Assembly: GCA_902560015.1 (NCBI GenBank) | Contig: CACEKA010000009.1 | Coordinates: forward strand, 1-42,426 | Origin: an uncultured Pelagibacteraceae bacterium | Lineage (GTDB): Bacteria > Pseudomonadota > Alphaproteobacteria > Pelagibacterales > Pelagibacteraceae | Length of the DNA stretch: 42,426 bases | Reading direction: 5' to 3' | Shown here: positions 17,222 to 25,177 of the stretch, one piece after another | How the letters are laid out: the number at the start of each line of letters is the position of its first letter | Numbering within the stretch: position 1 is the stretch's first letter | Notes under the pieces: generated by a model | The model's database searches: none | Told to the model about the DNA's origin: nothing | The model's input: the letters and a program-made list of their open reading frames with translations, nothing else | Position numbers and translations under genes: made by a program

Positions 17222-17286
17222 TGATGTAAAATCAATCAAATTGATACATCAACTATAAGTTGAATTACATCATTTTACTTGCATCA
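17222..17286. promoter_or_regulatory. Cluster of TGATG/CATCA half-sites upstream of the binding-protein gene
   Basis: TGATG at 17222-17226 and CATCA at 17247-17251, 17268-17272 and 17282-17286 lie in the 143-bp gap between the LacI gene and the binding-protein gene. Part of this is the inverted repeat ATCAAT-caa-ATTGAT (17231-17245) and TTGAT-ac-ATCAA (17241-17252). The half-sites match the arms of the two 17-bp palindromes in the iolE/iolG gap, which suggests one regulon. Confidence 0.45.
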
Positions 17287-17292
17287 CGATCT

Positions 17293-17298
17293 TATAAT
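17293..17298 (+). promoter_or_regulatory. Candidate -10 element of the binding-protein gene
   Basis: A consensus TATAAT sits 47 bp before the start codon, just after the last CATCA half-site. No good -35 element is at 16-18 bp, as might be expected for an activated promoter. The start codon is preceded by the purine-rich GAGAGAGATC. Confidence 0.4.
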
Positions 17299-17344
17299 TA
17301 TTAAGATTATATTTAAAAATAACTAACTTAGAGAGAGATCAAAT

Positions 17345-18349
17345 ATGAAAAAAACAATAATTGCGATGTTGGCATTTGTTTTCGTATCAATTTCAGGAAT
17401 TTCTTATGCAGCTGATAAAGTTTTTGCATTAGTTCCAAAAGCGATGAACAACCCATTTTTCGATTTAGCTAGAGATGGTTGTAAAGCTGCTGAAAAAGAA
17501 ATTGGCGGAATTGAATGTTTATACATTGGACCTGGTGAACACACAGAACAGGAACAAGTTCAAATCGTTCAAGATTTAATTGCTAAAGGTGTTGATGGTA
17601 TTGCAGTAGCATCCTCTAACGCAGCAGCAATGGCTAAAGCAGTTAAAGGAACTAATATTCCAATAATTACTTGGGACTCAGATTTATTAAATAAAGATGC
17701 AAGCCTAAGAAAAGCTTATGTTGGAACTAAAAACTATGACATTGGAGTATACTTAGCTCAAATCGTTATGATGTTAAAACCTGGTGGTGGAGAAATTTGT
17801 ATTCAATCAGGTGGTGCTGCAGCAGCAAACCATAATGAAAGAATGTCAGGAATAAGAGATACAATCGCAGGACGTGCTGATGGTGGTAAATACCCAAGTG
17901 CAGCACTTAAAGGTGAAAATGGATGGACTGAAGCAAGCGGATGTCCTTTGTACACGAATGATGATTTCCCTCTTTCTGTACAACAAATGGAAGATATTTT
18001 TGCTAAACATCCTAACCTAACTGCATTTGTACCAACTGGTGGTTTTCCTCAGTTCGTATCAAAAGCTTTCAGAAGAGTTACTGAAAAACATAAAGACAGA
18101 ATCAGCTCTATGAAAACTGCAGTTGTTATAGCTGATACCCTTCCTATGCAGATGGAAGATTTAGCAGCTGGAAGAACACATGGTCAAGTAGGTCAGCAGC
18201 CTTATATGATGGGTTACAAAGCTATGTATGTTCTAAAAGATATTGTTGATGGAAAAGCGTTGAAATTTGACAACACATCTAACAATGCAATTTATACAGG
18301 TCTTGATGTTTGCATGAAACCAAACATTGCTACTTGTATTGCAGGTTAA
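17345..18349 (+). CDS. Periplasmic sugar/inositol-binding protein of the ABC importer
   Basis: A 334-residue substrate-binding protein of the ribose/inositol (Peripla_BP_4) family. The Sec signal peptide is clear: MKK, a hydrophobic core to residue 20, and cleavage expected after SYA (A22). The mature part starts with VFALVPKAMNNPFFDLARDG, the usual first strand and sugar-contact region. It should deliver the ligand to the ATPase/permease pair at 14404-16178. The gene is monocistronic in appearance: a strong hairpin follows 24 bp after the stop. Ligand assignment to inositol rests on the neighbouring iolG and iolE. Confidence 0.9.
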   Translation: MKKTIIAMLAFVFVSISGISYAADKVFALVPKAMNNPFFDLARDGCKAAEKEIGGIECLYIGPGEHTEQEQVQIVQDLIAKGVDGIAVASSNAAAMAKAVKGTNIPIITWDSDLLNKDASLRKAYVGTKNYDIGVYLAQIVMMLKPGGGEICIQSGGAAAANHNERMSGIRDTIAGRADGGKYPSAALKGENGWTEASGCPLYTNDDFPLSVQQMEDIFAKHPNLTAFVPTGGFPQFVSKAFRRVTEKHKDRISSMKTAVVIADTLPMQMEDLAAGRTHGQVGQQPYMMGYKAMYVLKDIVDGKALKFDNTSNNAIYTGLDVCMKPNIATCIAG

Positions 18350-18372
18350 TTATCTTCTCCGAAAAATGTTAC

Positions 18373-18405
18373 TGTAAAGCCTAACTTTTAAAGTTGGGCT
18401 TTACA
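18373..18405 (+). terminator. Strong 15-bp hairpin after the binding-protein gene
   Basis: TGTAAAGCCTAACTT (18373-18387) pairs with AAGTTGGGCTTTACA (18391-18405) around a TTA loop, with one G-U pair. No long T run follows, so it may be an imperfect terminator or an mRNA-stabilising hairpin. Such hairpins behind binding-protein genes keep that mRNA more abundant than downstream genes. Confidence 0.6.
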
Positions 18406-18428
18406 TATTAATCTGGTAATAAAATTAA

Positions 18429-19283
18429 ATGACAAATAATTATACTTCAAACCAGTCTGAACAATTTAAAGATAAAATAATTATTGTAACGGGCAGCACA
18501 CAAGGTAGTGGTGCTGAAACAGCTAAGTTATTAACTAGTAGAGGTGCTAGAGGAATTACAATTTGTGGAAGAAATGAAGATAAAGGTAATAAAGTTAAAG
18601 ATGAAATACTTAAACTTGGTTCTGAATGTATTTATGTAAAAGCAGATTTAGAAAATTTAAATGACTGCAAAAAAATTATATCAGAGACTGACAAAAAATT
18701 TAAAACAATAGATAGTTTTATTAATGTTGCTGCTTTTACAGAAAGAGGTACGATTTTAAGTACTACAGAAGAAAATTATGATAAAAATTTTAATGTAAAT
18801 GTAAAAGCCCCTCTTTTCATGATGCAAGATGTTATAAAAATAATGATAAGAGATAAAAAAAAAGGCACTATTGCACATATTTTATCAATGGCAGCTTATA
18901 GCGGTATGCCCTTTTTAACTGCTTATAGTGCTTCAAAAGCAGCTTTAGCAATAATGATCAAGAACGTTGCTAATTCAGTTTCAGGACACCAAATAAGAGT
19001 TAATGGCGTAAACCTAGGTTGGACTGATACTCCAGCAGAAACAAATATACAAAAAAAATTTCATGATGCTGATGACAATTGGCTTAAAGAAGCAGAGGCA
19101 AAAGTTCCATTTAAAAGATTAAACAAACCTATAGATGTTGCAAAAATTTTAGCATTTTTATGTTCTGATGAATCTGGTATTATGACTGGAAGCATTGTTG
19201 ATTTTGATCAAACAGTTGCTGGTTGGCACTCCTATTCAGCTTATGATACTAAAATTTTAGATGACAGTATATTGGGTGAATAA
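18429..19283 (+). CDS. Short-chain dehydrogenase/reductase (SDR)
   Basis: A 284-residue classical SDR. The cofactor motif TGSTQGSG is at 21-28, the structural NVAA near 99-102, and the catalytic S153, Y166 and K170 (YSASK) are intact. It starts the three-gene run SDR, amidohydrolase-type lactonase, aldo/keto reductase. Enzymes of this kind oxidise a free sugar to its lactone or act on a hydroxy-acid intermediate. The close packing (20 and 3 bp gaps) points to one operon. The sugar cannot be identified from the sequence. Confidence 0.85.
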   Translation: MTNNYTSNQSEQFKDKIIIVTGSTQGSGAETAKLLTSRGARGITICGRNEDKGNKVKDEILKLGSECIYVKADLENLNDCKKIISETDKKFKTIDSFINVAAFTERGTILSTTEENYDKNFNVNVKAPLFMMQDVIKIMIRDKKKGTIAHILSMAAYSGMPFLTAYSASKAALAIMIKNVANSVSGHQIRVNGVNLGWTDTPAETNIQKKFHDADDNWLKEAEAKVPFKRLNKPIDVAKILAFLCSDESGIMTGSIVDFDQTVAGWHSYSAYDTKILDDSILGE

Positions 19284-19303
19284 TTCTTAATATAATTAGT
19301 TTA

Positions 19304-20146
19304 ATGAAAATAATTGATGCACATCAACATTTTTGGGATCCATCTAGGGGAGATTACTCATGGATGCCTCAAGATAGTAAAATTTTAAATAGAAAATATG
19401 ATTTAGAAGATCTCACTAAAGATTCAAAATCAATTGAGTTATACAAAACAGTTTTAGTACAAGCAGCAGCAACGAATGCAGAAACTGAATATATGTTAAA
19501 TATAGCTGAAAGTTCTGATTTAATTTCTGGAGTTGTGGGATGGATAAACTTTGAAGACCCAAATCAATTAGAACAATTAAAAAATTTTACTAAAAATCCA
19601 AAATTTGTAGGTGTAAGACCGATGATACAGGATATACCTGATAAAAATTGGGTCTTAAATAAAGATTTTGATATTATTTTCAAAACTATAATAGATCTAG
19701 ATTTATGTTTTGATGCACTAGGATTTCCAATACATCTAGAAAATTTTTATATAATTGCTTCAAAATATACTTCTCTAAGATTTATTATAGATCATTTAAT
19801 GAAACCAAAAATTTGTAATAATAATCAAGAGGAATTTATTCAGTGGAAAAAGGGTATGTACAAGTTATCTAAATTAGAAAATGTATATTGTAAATTTTCT
19901 GGTATGGTCACAGAAGCCTCTGAAAAATGGACTGATCAAGATCTTAAACCATATGTAGATGAAATTTTAAATATATTTACTGATAAAAAAATTATGTGGG
20001 GATCTGATTGGCCTGTTTGCAATCTGAGAACAAACTATTTAGGATGGTATAATACAGCAACAAATTTAACTGAAAAATTAAGTCTGGCTGAAAAAGAAAA
20101 CATCTTTTATAATAATGCAAAAAGCTTTTATAAACTTAAAATATAA
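19304..20146 (+). CDS. COG3618-type amidohydrolase, probable sugar lactonase
   Basis: A 280-residue TIM-barrel hydrolase of the amidohydrolase-2 family, opening with IDAHQHFWDP (3-12). The family metal or catalytic segments FIIDHLMKP near 164-172 and WGSDWPV near 231-237 are present. Characterised COG3618 members include L-fuconolactonase and L-rhamnono-lactonase, which hydrolyse sugar lactones to aldonates. Its position between two sugar-dehydrogenase-type genes fits that role, giving the acid used by the enolase-superfamily dehydratase at the left edge. The exact lactone is unknown. Confidence 0.85.
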   Translation: MKIIDAHQHFWDPSRGDYSWMPQDSKILNRKYDLEDLTKDSKSIELYKTVLVQAAATNAETEYMLNIAESSDLISGVVGWINFEDPNQLEQLKNFTKNPKFVGVRPMIQDIPDKNWVLNKDFDIIFKTIIDLDLCFDALGFPIHLENFYIIASKYTSLRFIIDHLMKPKICNNNQEEFIQWKKGMYKLSKLENVYCKFSGMVTEASEKWTDQDLKPYVDEILNIFTDKKIMWGSDWPVCNLRTNYLGWYNTATNLTEKLSLAEKENIFYNNAKSFYKLKI

Positions 20147-20149
20147 CTT

Positions 20150-21112
20150 ATGAAAAAAAATAAAATTAAAAATACTGGTGTAGAAGTTACAGAATTAAGT
20201 TTTGGAACATCCTCTTTGGGGAGTATGCCAGATACTTATGGTTATGAAGTACCAGAACAAAGAGCTCAAGAAACTTTAAAAAGATTTTTTCAAGGTCCAG
20301 TAAATATGCTTGATACTTCAAGAAATTATGCAATGGGAGAAAGTGAAAAAAGAATTGGTATAGCAATAAAGGAAAATGGTGGTTGGCCAGAAAATTTTGT
20401 CTTATCAACAAAAATCGATAGAAACATGGATACGCTAGTTCTTGATAAAAAAAGAACAAGAGAGTCTATAGAAGAAAGTTTAAAAACTTTGAATGTAAAT
20501 TCTGTTGATGTTTTATTTCTTCATGATCCAGAATATGTAAAAGATATAAATGATGTCACTAAAAAAGATGGGGCATTGGATGAATTATTTAAAATAAAAG
20601 AAGAAGGTTTGGCAAAAGCAGTTGGTTTAGCTATGGGAAAAATAGATATAATGTTTCCAATGTTAAAAAATTGGGACTTTGATGTGATGATTAATCATAA
20701 CAGATATACTCTGCTAAATAGAGAGGCAGATGAAATGTATAGTTATGCCCATAGTAAAAATATATCTATTTTTAATGCCGCTCCTTACGCTGGTGGTATT
20801 TTAGCAAAAGGTCCAAGCAACTTTAAAAAAATAACTTATCAAGATGTTACAGAAGAAAAACTTGCGCCTGCTAGAGAAATAGAAAAAGTTTGTAAAAAAT
20901 ATAATGTAGAAATGGGTGCGGCCGCTCTACAATTTTCAATGAAAGATAAAAGAATCACCTCTACTCTATGTGGAGTTACTAGCATTCAGAGTATTGAAAA
21001 AAACCTTGCTTGGGCTAAAACAAATATACCAGAAGAATTTTGGAACGAAGTTTTAAAATTACCTTACTCAGCCAAAGATCCAGAATCTGAAAGAAATTAT
21101 ACACCTGGTTAA
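20150..21112 (+). CDS. Aldo/keto reductase (D-threo-aldose 1-dehydrogenase-like)
   Basis: A 320-residue aldo/keto reductase. The N-terminal strand is LSFGTSSLGSMP; MLDTSRNYAMGESEKRIG (residues 53-70) holds the catalytic D and Y; STKI near 85-88 carries the catalytic lysine; and the histidine is in LFLHDPEY. The family includes L-fucose and D-threo-aldose 1-dehydrogenases that oxidise a sugar to the lactone. It follows the lactonase gene by 3 bp and ends the operon. Whether it or the SDR does the first oxidation is not decidable here. Confidence 0.85.
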   Translation: MKKNKIKNTGVEVTELSFGTSSLGSMPDTYGYEVPEQRAQETLKRFFQGPVNMLDTSRNYAMGESEKRIGIAIKENGGWPENFVLSTKIDRNMDTLVLDKKRTRESIEESLKTLNVNSVDVLFLHDPEYVKDINDVTKKDGALDELFKIKEEGLAKAVGLAMGKIDIMFPMLKNWDFDVMINHNRYTLLNREADEMYSYAHSKNISIFNAAPYAGGILAKGPSNFKKITYQDVTEEKLAPAREIEKVCKKYNVEMGAAALQFSMKDKRITSTLCGVTSIQSIEKNLAWAKTNIPEEFWNEVLKLPYSAKDPESERNYTPG

Positions 21113-21140
21113 ATTTTTTGATTTCATTATCATTTAAAAT

Positions 21141-21168
21141 TTGACACATGGTTTATTTAATCAATAAT
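21141..21168 (+). promoter_or_regulatory. Candidate sigma-70 promoter of the moa operon
   Basis: A perfect TTGACA -35 (21141-21146) and AATAAT -10 (21163-21168) are 16 bp apart, just upstream of moaA. The implied 5' leader is under 10 nt, so there is no room for a molybdenum-cofactor riboswitch. No Shine-Dalgarno is evident before moaA. Confidence 0.5.
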
Positions 21169-21182
21169 AGTCAATAAATTAT

Positions 21183-22175
21183 ATGAATATTCTTAAAGAT
21201 AGTTTCGGTAGAAAATTCCCATACATAAGACTTTCTATTTCGGATGTTTGTAACTTTAAATGTGGTTATTGTTTACCTGATGGATACAAAATTGACAAAA
21301 GTGACAATAGAAGTTTTCTAAATATTGAAGAAATTGGAAGATTAGCCAAAGCACTATCTGAATTAGGTGTTTCAAAGATTAGACTTACTGGTGGTGAGCC
21401 GACTATAAGGAAAGATTTTTTCGAAATTATTAAGATTATAAAAAAAAATTCAGGAATAAAAAAAACTGTTATGACCACTAATGGCTACAGATTAGATAAA
21501 ATAGCTAATGATATAAAAAATAGTGATTTAGATGGAATAAACATTAGTATTGATAGTTTAAATGCTGATACTTTTAAAAAGATAACTGGTCATGATAGAT
21601 TGGAAGAAATTCTTAGAGGTATTCAAAATTTACAAAAACTAAATTTCAAAAATATTAAAATTAATGCTGTTTTATTAAAAGGGTTAAATGACTCTGAAAA
21701 GGATTTTGATCAATGGGCAGAATTTATTAGAAATAATGAAATAGATTTTAGATACATAGAATTAATGCAGACTGGTGATAACTTAGACTATTTTAATAAG
21801 TATCATGTCCCTGCAAAAAAATTTACTGACTACTTAAATAATAATAATTGGATTATTCAAACTTTTGGCAAAGATGCGGGGCCATCAAAAAACTATTTAA
21901 ATCCAAAATTTAAAGGTAAATTTGGTGTGATTGCCCCCTACTCCAAAGATTTTTGTAAAAGTTGTAATAGACTTAGAATAACAGCAAAAGGTGACTTAAG
22001 ATTATGTTTGTTTGGTAATACCGGAATAAATATTAGACATTTGATGCAAAAAGATACTCAAATAGAAGAGTTAAAAGATTTAATTTTAAAACAGCTTAAT
22101 TTTAAAAAAGAGTCTCACTATTTGGAACTTGGTGAAACTGGTCTAACAAAAAATTTATCAACTACAGGTGGGTAA
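21183..22175 (+). CDS. moaA: GTP 3',8-cyclase
   Basis: The radical-SAM enzyme of the first step of molybdopterin synthesis, converting GTP to 3',8-cyclo-GTP. The 330-residue protein has the radical-SAM cluster C23-x3-C27-x2-C30, the TGGEP motif (69-73), the second [4Fe-4S] cysteines C258, C261 and C275, and the C-terminal GG (329-330) needed for catalysis. All hallmarks are intact. It heads the moaA-moaC-moaD-moaE-msrP-msrQ run. The next gene starts 1 bp after its stop. Confidence 0.96.
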   Translation: MNILKDSFGRKFPYIRLSISDVCNFKCGYCLPDGYKIDKSDNRSFLNIEEIGRLAKALSELGVSKIRLTGGEPTIRKDFFEIIKIIKKNSGIKKTVMTTNGYRLDKIANDIKNSDLDGINISIDSLNADTFKKITGHDRLEEILRGIQNLQKLNFKNIKINAVLLKGLNDSEKDFDQWAEFIRNNEIDFRYIELMQTGDNLDYFNKYHVPAKKFTDYLNNNNWIIQTFGKDAGPSKNYLNPKFKGKFGVIAPYSKDFCKSCNRLRITAKGDLRLCLFGNTGINIRHLMQKDTQIEELKDLILKQLNFKKESHYLELGETGLTKNLSTTGG

Positions 22176-22176
22176 T

Positions 22177-22722
22177 ATGAAAAATTTAAAAGTAATAAGT
22201 GAAAATGATTTAAAAGATTGGGCAGATGATATTTTTAAAAAAAATTCTTTTAATATGGTTGATGTTTCATCAAAAAAGGAAACATTTAGAAGGGCTTTAG
22301 CTTCAGGGAAAATTTTTGTTGGTAAAGAAGTTTTTGATTTAATTAAAAACAAAGAAATGCCCAAAGGAGATCCGATAACACTAGCAGAAATTTCAGCAGT
22401 GTTAGGGGTAAAAAAAACTAGCGAATTAATACCTTTATGCCATCCACTACCAATAGATCATACAGCTACCAAAATTATTATGCATGACGAAGATAGTTCA
22501 TTAGAAGTATTTTGTGTCGTTTCAGCATATGCAAAAACAGGTGTTGAAATGGAAGCTATTATGGGTGTAAATGCTGCACTCATAACTATTTACGATCTTA
22601 GCAAAATAGTAAATCCAAATTTAAAAATTGATAATATTAAACTATTAATTAAAGAAGGTGGAAAAAGTGGTTTGTGGAAAAACCCAGATGGTCTTCCTTT
22701 TTTTTTAAAAGACTTATTTTAA
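22177..22722 (+). CDS. moaC: Cyclic pyranopterin monophosphate synthase
   Basis: MoaC works with MoaA to make cyclic pyranopterin monophosphate. Family blocks KKTSELIPLCHPLPIDHT and the VEMEAIMGVNAALITIYD region are present, and the C-terminal KEGGKSG stretch is intact. I chose ATG at 22177, one base after the moaA stop, because the G-rich GGTGGG just upstream serves as ribosome site. An in-frame GTG at 22168 would add three residues and overlap moaA. The length of 181 residues is slightly longer than typical. Confidence 0.93.
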   Translation: MKNLKVISENDLKDWADDIFKKNSFNMVDVSSKKETFRRALASGKIFVGKEVFDLIKNKEMPKGDPITLAEISAVLGVKKTSELIPLCHPLPIDHTATKIIMHDEDSSLEVFCVVSAYAKTGVEMEAIMGVNAALITIYDLSKIVNPNLKIDNIKLLIKEGGKSGLWKNPDGLPFFLKDLF

Positions 22723-22734
22723 ATTAATAAAGTA

Positions 22735-23004
22735 ATGAAGATTAAAATTGAGCTATTTGGAGCTAGTAGAGATTTTAGCGATCAACATTTATTAGAGTTT
22801 GATGTTGATAGTCATTCAACAATTAAAGATATAAGAAAAAAAATGCTAAATTATTTAGATATAAATTTCAACGGAAATGAAAATTTCAAAAAAATTGTAA
22901 ATTCATCAGCATTTTGCTCAGAAAATAATAATATTATTAGCGACAATTATAAAATAACAAAGAACGAAAAGATTGCTATTATCCCCCCAATTGGAGGAGG
23001 TTAA
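22735..23004 (+). CDS. moaD: Molybdopterin synthase small subunit
   Basis: An 89-residue ubiquitin-fold sulfur carrier ending in the required C-terminal Gly-Gly (PPIGGG), which is thiocarboxylated and donates sulfur to cyclic pyranopterin monophosphate. The initial KIKIELFGASRD and the final IAIIPPIGGG are typical. The stop overlaps the start of moaE by one base (TAATG), fitting a 1:1 synthase complex. No adenylating enzyme (MoeB) gene is in this window. Confidence 0.92.
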   Translation: MKIKIELFGASRDFSDQHLLEFDVDSHSTIKDIRKKMLNYLDINFNGNENFKKIVNSSAFCSENNNIISDNYKITKNEKIAIIPPIGGG

Positions 23005-23456
23005 TGCTACACGCAAAAATTATAGATATTAAAGAAAAAAAATTATCCATTATTGAAGCTGAAAATTTCATTTCTTCCTATGATTATGGGGCGTCAATTT
23101 TTTTTACAGGAACTGTAAGAAATCAAAATGAAAATAAAAGTGTAATAGGGATTACATACGATAGCCATGATGCACTTGTTATCAGCAGTTTTAAAGAAAT
23201 CTATAATGAAGCAGATCAAAAATTAAATATTAAAGATAAATCTGTTTTTATAGAGCATGCCAAAGGTTATTTAAATTTAGGAGAAATTAGTATTATTATT
23301 GCAGTTGCTTGTAAGCATAGGGATCAAGCTTATGTTTTATCAAGGTTTATCATTGAAGAAATTAAAAAAAGATCCCCTATATGGAAAAAAGAACATTACC
23401 AAAATAACGATAGCGCATGGTTAAAAGGAAACCCTATTATTAATGAAAAAAATTAA
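23004..23456 (+). CDS. moaE: Molybdopterin synthase catalytic subunit
   Basis: A 150-residue MoaE that inserts two sulfurs into cyclic pyranopterin monophosphate using MoaD thiocarboxylate. Recognisable parts are the GASIFFTGTVRNQN block, the YDSHDALV segment, a GEISIIIAVACKHR strand and the catalytic lysine region PIWKKEHYQ near the C-terminus. It overlaps moaD by 1 bp and msrP by 14 bp, the longest overlap in the operon, which suggests coupled translation with the molybdoenzyme. Confidence 0.93.
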   Translation: MLHAKIIDIKEKKLSIIEAENFISSYDYGASIFFTGTVRNQNENKSVIGITYDSHDALVISSFKEIYNEADQKLNIKDKSVFIEHAKGYLNLGEISIIIAVACKHRDQAYVLSRFIIEEIKKRSPIWKKEHYQNNDSAWLKGNPIINEKN

Positions 23457-24348
23457 ATATACAGAAATAACTCCAGAAAAAATTTATATTAAGAGAAGAG
23501 ATTTCATTAAAAAACTAGGGTTATCAACAAGTTCTTTAATGATTGGTCAAAATTTTCTAAATAATGCTTATGCATCATCAAATAGTTTAGAACCAACCGA
23601 ATACAGATACATAAGTACATATAATAACTACTATGAATTTGGCACTAGAAAATCAGATCCTGTCGAGAAATCTCAAGATTTTAAAACAGAACCTTGGAAT
23701 ATCAAAATTGATGGTGAGGTAGAGAATGAAATTAATATTAGCGCTTTAGAAATCAATAATATGTTTGAAAGTGAAGAAAGAATTTATAGATTAAGATGTG
23801 TTGAAGGATGGTCCATGGTTATTCCTTGGTTGGGATTTTCTTTAAGTAAACTTTTAGACAAAGCTAAGCCAAATAATAAAGCAAAATTTGTAGAATTTAT
23901 ATCAGTATACGATCCTGTTCAGATGCCAGGTCAAAAGTATCCTATACTTCAGTGGCCTTATAGAGAAGGTTTAAGAATTGATGAAGCTATGCATCCTTTG
24001 ACAACATTAGTGACTGGCCTTTATGGTAAAAAACTTCCAAATCAAAATGGAGCACCATTAAGATTAATAGTTCCTTGGAAATATGGGTTTAAAAGTGCAA
24101 AAGCAATTGTAAATATTAAATTAGTAGAAAAAATGCCAACTTCGTCTTGGATGAGATCTTCTCCAAGAGAATATGGATTTTATTCTAATGTTAATCCAAA
24201 TGTGGATCACCCAAGATGGTCACAAGCTTCTGAGAGAGTTATTGGTTCAGGAATTCTAAGTGAAAGAATTCCAACTCAAATGTTTAATGGATATGGAGAT
24301 GAAGTAGCCAACTTATATTCTGGAATGGATTTAAAAAAATACTTTTAA
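23443..24348 (+). CDS. msrP: Protein-methionine-sulfoxide reductase catalytic subunit (YedY)
   Basis: MsrP is a periplasmic molybdopterin enzyme of the sulfite-oxidase fold that repairs oxidised methionines in envelope proteins. The 301-residue protein begins with a Tat signal (KRRDFIKKLG, residues 17-26) and a short hydrophobic stretch ending near NAYASS. The molybdenum-ligating cysteine is C119 in RLRCVEGWSMV. The family segment LRLIVPWKYGFKSAK follows later. It uses mono-MPT cofactor, so it needs no nucleotide addition. Its membrane partner msrQ follows by 6 bp. It is the only molybdoenzyme in the window. Confidence 0.94.
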   Translation: MKKIKYTEITPEKIYIKRRDFIKKLGLSTSSLMIGQNFLNNAYASSNSLEPTEYRYISTYNNYYEFGTRKSDPVEKSQDFKTEPWNIKIDGEVENEINISALEINNMFESEERIYRLRCVEGWSMVIPWLGFSLSKLLDKAKPNNKAKFVEFISVYDPVQMPGQKYPILQWPYREGLRIDEAMHPLTTLVTGLYGKKLPNQNGAPLRLIVPWKYGFKSAKAIVNIKLVEKMPTSSWMRSSPREYGFYSNVNPNVDHPRWSQASERVIGSGILSERIPTQMFNGYGDEVANLYSGMDLKKYF

Positions 24349-24354
24349 ATTAAA

Positions 24355-24939
24355 TTGATTAAATACTTTAAACCTTTTGTTTTTATTCTTTGTTTATGGC
24401 CCCTTGGAATTATTATTTTAGATATTTATTACAACAATCTAGGAGCTGAACCAGTAAAAAAAATTATGAACCATTTTGGAGAATGGACTTTAATTTTTAT
24501 TTGCTTAACTCTTACAATGAGTCCACTTAAAAGAATTACCAATCTATCTTTTTGGATAAAATTTAGAAGAATGCTAGGTTTATTTGTATTTTTTTATGCT
24601 ACAGTTCATTTGCTAACTTACGTTGGATTAGATTACAGATTTGATTGGGATCCAATAATTAACGATGTATTAAAAAAGAAATATATTTTTATAGGATTTT
24701 CTGCTTGGTTATTATTAATTCCATTAGCTATCACCTCTTCACAAAAAATGATCAAAATACTAGGACGTAATTGGAAAAATTTACATAGATTAGTATATGT
24801 TATCGCTATTTTTGGATCTCTTCATTATATTTGGTTATCTAAAACAATCTTCTTTAAACCTCTTGTTTACACTTTAATTATAGTTGTTTTGCTTGCATTA
24901 AGAATTAAAATAAAAAAAAGGGATGTTAATTATGGATGA
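24355..24939 (+). CDS. msrQ: Heme-binding membrane subunit of the MsrPQ system (YedZ)
   Basis: A 194-residue inner-membrane b-type cytochrome of the ferric-reductase-like family that passes electrons to periplasmic MsrP. Several transmembrane helices are visible, and candidate heme ligands are H85 (ATVHLLTYVG), H144 (NLHRLVY) and H157 (SLHYIW). The start is TTG at 24355; the next Met would cut off the first helix (residues 6-25), so the rare start is preferred. It overlaps the DUF1244 gene at the 3' end. Confidence 0.93.
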   Translation: MIKYFKPFVFILCLWPLGIIILDIYYNNLGAEPVKKIMNHFGEWTLIFICLTLTMSPLKRITNLSFWIKFRRMLGLFVFFYATVHLLTYVGLDYRFDWDPIINDVLKKKYIFIGFSAWLLLIPLAITSSQKMIKILGRNWKNLHRLVYVIAIFGSLHYIWLSKTIFFKPLVYTLIIVVLLALRIKIKKRDVNYG

Positions 24940-25177
24940 AAATATAAAAACAGAAATTCAATCTGCGGCATTTGAAAGATTGTTAAAACATTTAGACGAA
25001 AGAAAAGATGTTCAAAATATTGATCTAATGAATTTAGCTAATTTTTGCAGAAATTGTTTATCTAGATGGTATAGAGAAGAAGCTGAAAAAAAAGGTGTAA
25101 CTATATCCGATCCTGATGCAAGAGAGCATATTTACGGAATGCCTTATTCTGAATGGAAAGAAAAATACCAAAAATAA
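24932..25177 (+). CDS. DUF1244 family small protein
   Basis: An 81-residue protein of the DUF1244 family, found in many proteobacteria and without assigned function. Features are the FCRNCLSRWYREEA stretch with a CxxC pair and the C-terminal PDAREHIYGMPYSEWK. I chose ATG at 24932 because GGGA at 24920-24923 gives a normal ribosome-site spacing; ATG at 24923 would add three residues and leave no site. The gene overlaps msrQ by 8 bp and abuts convergent moaB. A link to the Moco genes is positional only. Confidence 0.85.
   Translation: MDENIKTEIQSAAFERLLKHLDERKDVQNIDLMNLANFCRNCLSRWYREEAEKKGVTISDPDAREHIYGMPYSEWKEKYQK

Noticed and set aside
22168-22176. GTG start for moaC, overlapping the end of moaA
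   Set aside because: The ATG at 22177 has a G-rich ribosome site at a suitable distance, and the three extra residues add nothing conserved.
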